Positions 63,249 through 64,000 of a stretch of DNA of 64,000 bases are shown one piece after another. Location: positions 496,001 to 560,000 of the forward strand of contig JADKDE010000003.1 in the NCBI GenBank assembly GCA_016718505.1, in the 5' to 3' direction. The number at the start of each line of letters is the position of its first letter. The stretch's first letter is position 1. A program made the position numbers and the translations under genes. The notes beneath the pieces were generated by a model that worked only from the letters and a program-made list of their open reading frames with translations, did not search any database and had not been told where the DNA came from. This DNA comes from Saprospiraceae bacterium. GTDB lineage: Bacteria > Bacteroidota > Bacteroidia > Chitinophagales > Saprospiraceae.

Positions 63249-64000
63249 CTACTCTTTTTCCAATTTTTCTATTCGTATCAGCATTTGCTCAAGTTTTTCA
63301 TTTTGCTTCTCTATTCGTACCATCTTTTCGTTTTGTTTTTCTATGGCTTTGTTTTGACTTTCTATGGTACTACTCAGCTTTTCTATTATTGCCTGCTGCT
63401 CCTTGATTGCATTGATGGTCACGTAGGTCAGTGCACCAGAGTTATACACAAGCATTTCTTCCATCTTGGGAGCTCCCTCTTCTCCCGATTTATTCATGTC
63501 CAGCATATGCTTTGATACCGTGTAGGGGGCTATTTTTTGCATATCTTGGGCTATAATTCCAAATTCTTCTTGGAGTGGATTTGTTTTTGCCAACCCATTA
63601 TAATAATACCGCTTAGGTTCTATTTTTAATATCACATTGAGACCATCTGTAAATGGGCGTATATCTTTTTTCAGCCTTTCATCGGATAGTGTAGCCCATG
63701 TATTCCCTCCAGCGTTTTTATAGGCGCCTATCCCATTGTAGGCTGCTAGACTGTATTCGCTTGAACTTCCAGTATCTGAAATTACGCCAATAGAGAATCT
63801 TGATTTACCAAATACTCCAACACTTCCAGCCCTATCTGCATAACCATAAACTCCAGCCTGATTATCACCGAGCGAACTTCCATAAACACCATATCCAGTA
63901 TCAGATAATCCATATACACCCGAATTATAATAAGAATACCCATGAACTCCATTCTGAGTATTTGATGAGCCTATAACTCCTGTACCTGTAATCGACCCCC
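63249..64000 (-). CDS. S74-type surface protein, array copy D (partial, runs off the window)
   Basis: The frame is open from the window edge (first whole codon at 63998) to the stop at 63249. It shows GVYG-type repeats different from those of A-C (GVHGYSYYNSGVYGLSDTGYG), then LSDERLKKDIRPF (Pro replaced by Leu before the Ser-Asp), the S74 chaperone domain and a coiled coil. The N-terminal half lies beyond 64000. No start codon is available here. Confidence 0.85.
   Translation of the reverse strand, partial: GSITGTGVIGSSNTQNGVHGYSYYNSGVYGLSDTGYGVYGSSLGDNQAGVYGYADRAGSVGVFGKSRFSIGVISDTGSSSEYSLAAYNGIGAYKNAGGNTWATLSDERLKKDIRPFTDGLNVILKIEPKRYYYNGLAKTNPLQEEFGIIAQDMQKIAPYTVSKHMLDMNKSGEEGAPKMEEMLVYNSGALTYVTINAIKEQQAIIEKLSSTIESQNKAIEKQNEKMVRIEKQNEKLEQMLIRIEKLEKE

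Noticed and set aside
57109..64000. Diversity-generating retroelement or prophage tail-fibre locus
   Set aside because: No reverse transcriptase, template repeat, or phage structural, lysis or integrase gene is seen; the S74 genes sit beside a T9SS gene and barstar.

Overview
The window is AT-rich chromosomal DNA from a member of the Bacteroidota, most likely a Saprospiraceae-like lineage. The evidence is Bacteroidota promoter elements (TAnnTTTG, often with TTTG about 20 nt upstream), several type IX secretion (T9SS) C-terminal sorting domains, Bacteroidota-type housekeeping proteins (Cys-poor TGT, HscB-like J protein, TatA repeats) and no strong Shine-Dalgarno sites. The species assignment is inference.

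Layout. 1-8.5 kb is accessory. It holds a putative phage-abortive-infection membrane protein embedded in clusters of 137-bp palindromic repeats, a secreted Pmp-like beta-helix T9SS protein, and small genes (AHSA1-type protein, HigA-like antitoxin with a toxin remnant, GreA-type factor) followed by more repeats. 8.5-42.6 kb is mainly housekeeping: pseudouridine synthase, DHFR, EamA transporter, TPR protein, methylmalonyl-CoA epimerase, an XRE-S24 regulator, an Fe/2OG oxygenase, a three-gene TatA cluster (one only 30 codons), MiaA, an HddC-GmhB fusion, LigA, Hpt, an MBL hydrolase, a flavin reductase-like protein, thiolase, S20, TGT, LptF/G, two ArsR regulators, TsaB, Ctp protease, RarA, RseP, HscB-like protein, tRNA-Leu and OdhB. 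RarA, OdhB and a secreted protein at 34.4 kb each carry a frameshift. 42.6-45.9 kb holds a lipoprotein and a T9SS metzincin protease. The protease signal peptide is separated from its only upstream ATG by an 8-bp tandem repeat, so it looks phase-variable and is OFF as sequenced. 45.9-55.8 kb is again housekeeping: Lgt, a nucleotidyltransferase, tRNA-Arg, an MsbA-like ABC exporter, a GHMP kinase, TcdA, TatD, YicC, Gmk, ApaG and a TPR protein.

55.9-64 kb is the most unusual part. A barnase-like lipoprotein RNase is followed by a barstar. These converge on a four-copy array of surface proteins (conserved N-terminal domain, collagen-like Gly-X-Y tract, GVYG-type repeats, peptidase S74/endosialidase-type chaperone, coiled coil). 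One copy is broken and one runs off the window end. A segment containing the barstar 3' part, an intergenic element and an S74 gene 3' end is present twice and brackets the array. A truncated barstar lies in the second copy. The array operon starts with a small T9SS protein, upstream of which are three 21-bp-spaced direct repeats resembling LytTR-type sites.

Seven copies of a structured intergenic element (about 125-150 bp) with hairpins whose arms vary but stay complementary are scattered through the window, mostly just after genes. No rRNA, insertion sequence, CRISPR array, reverse transcriptase or integrase was seen.
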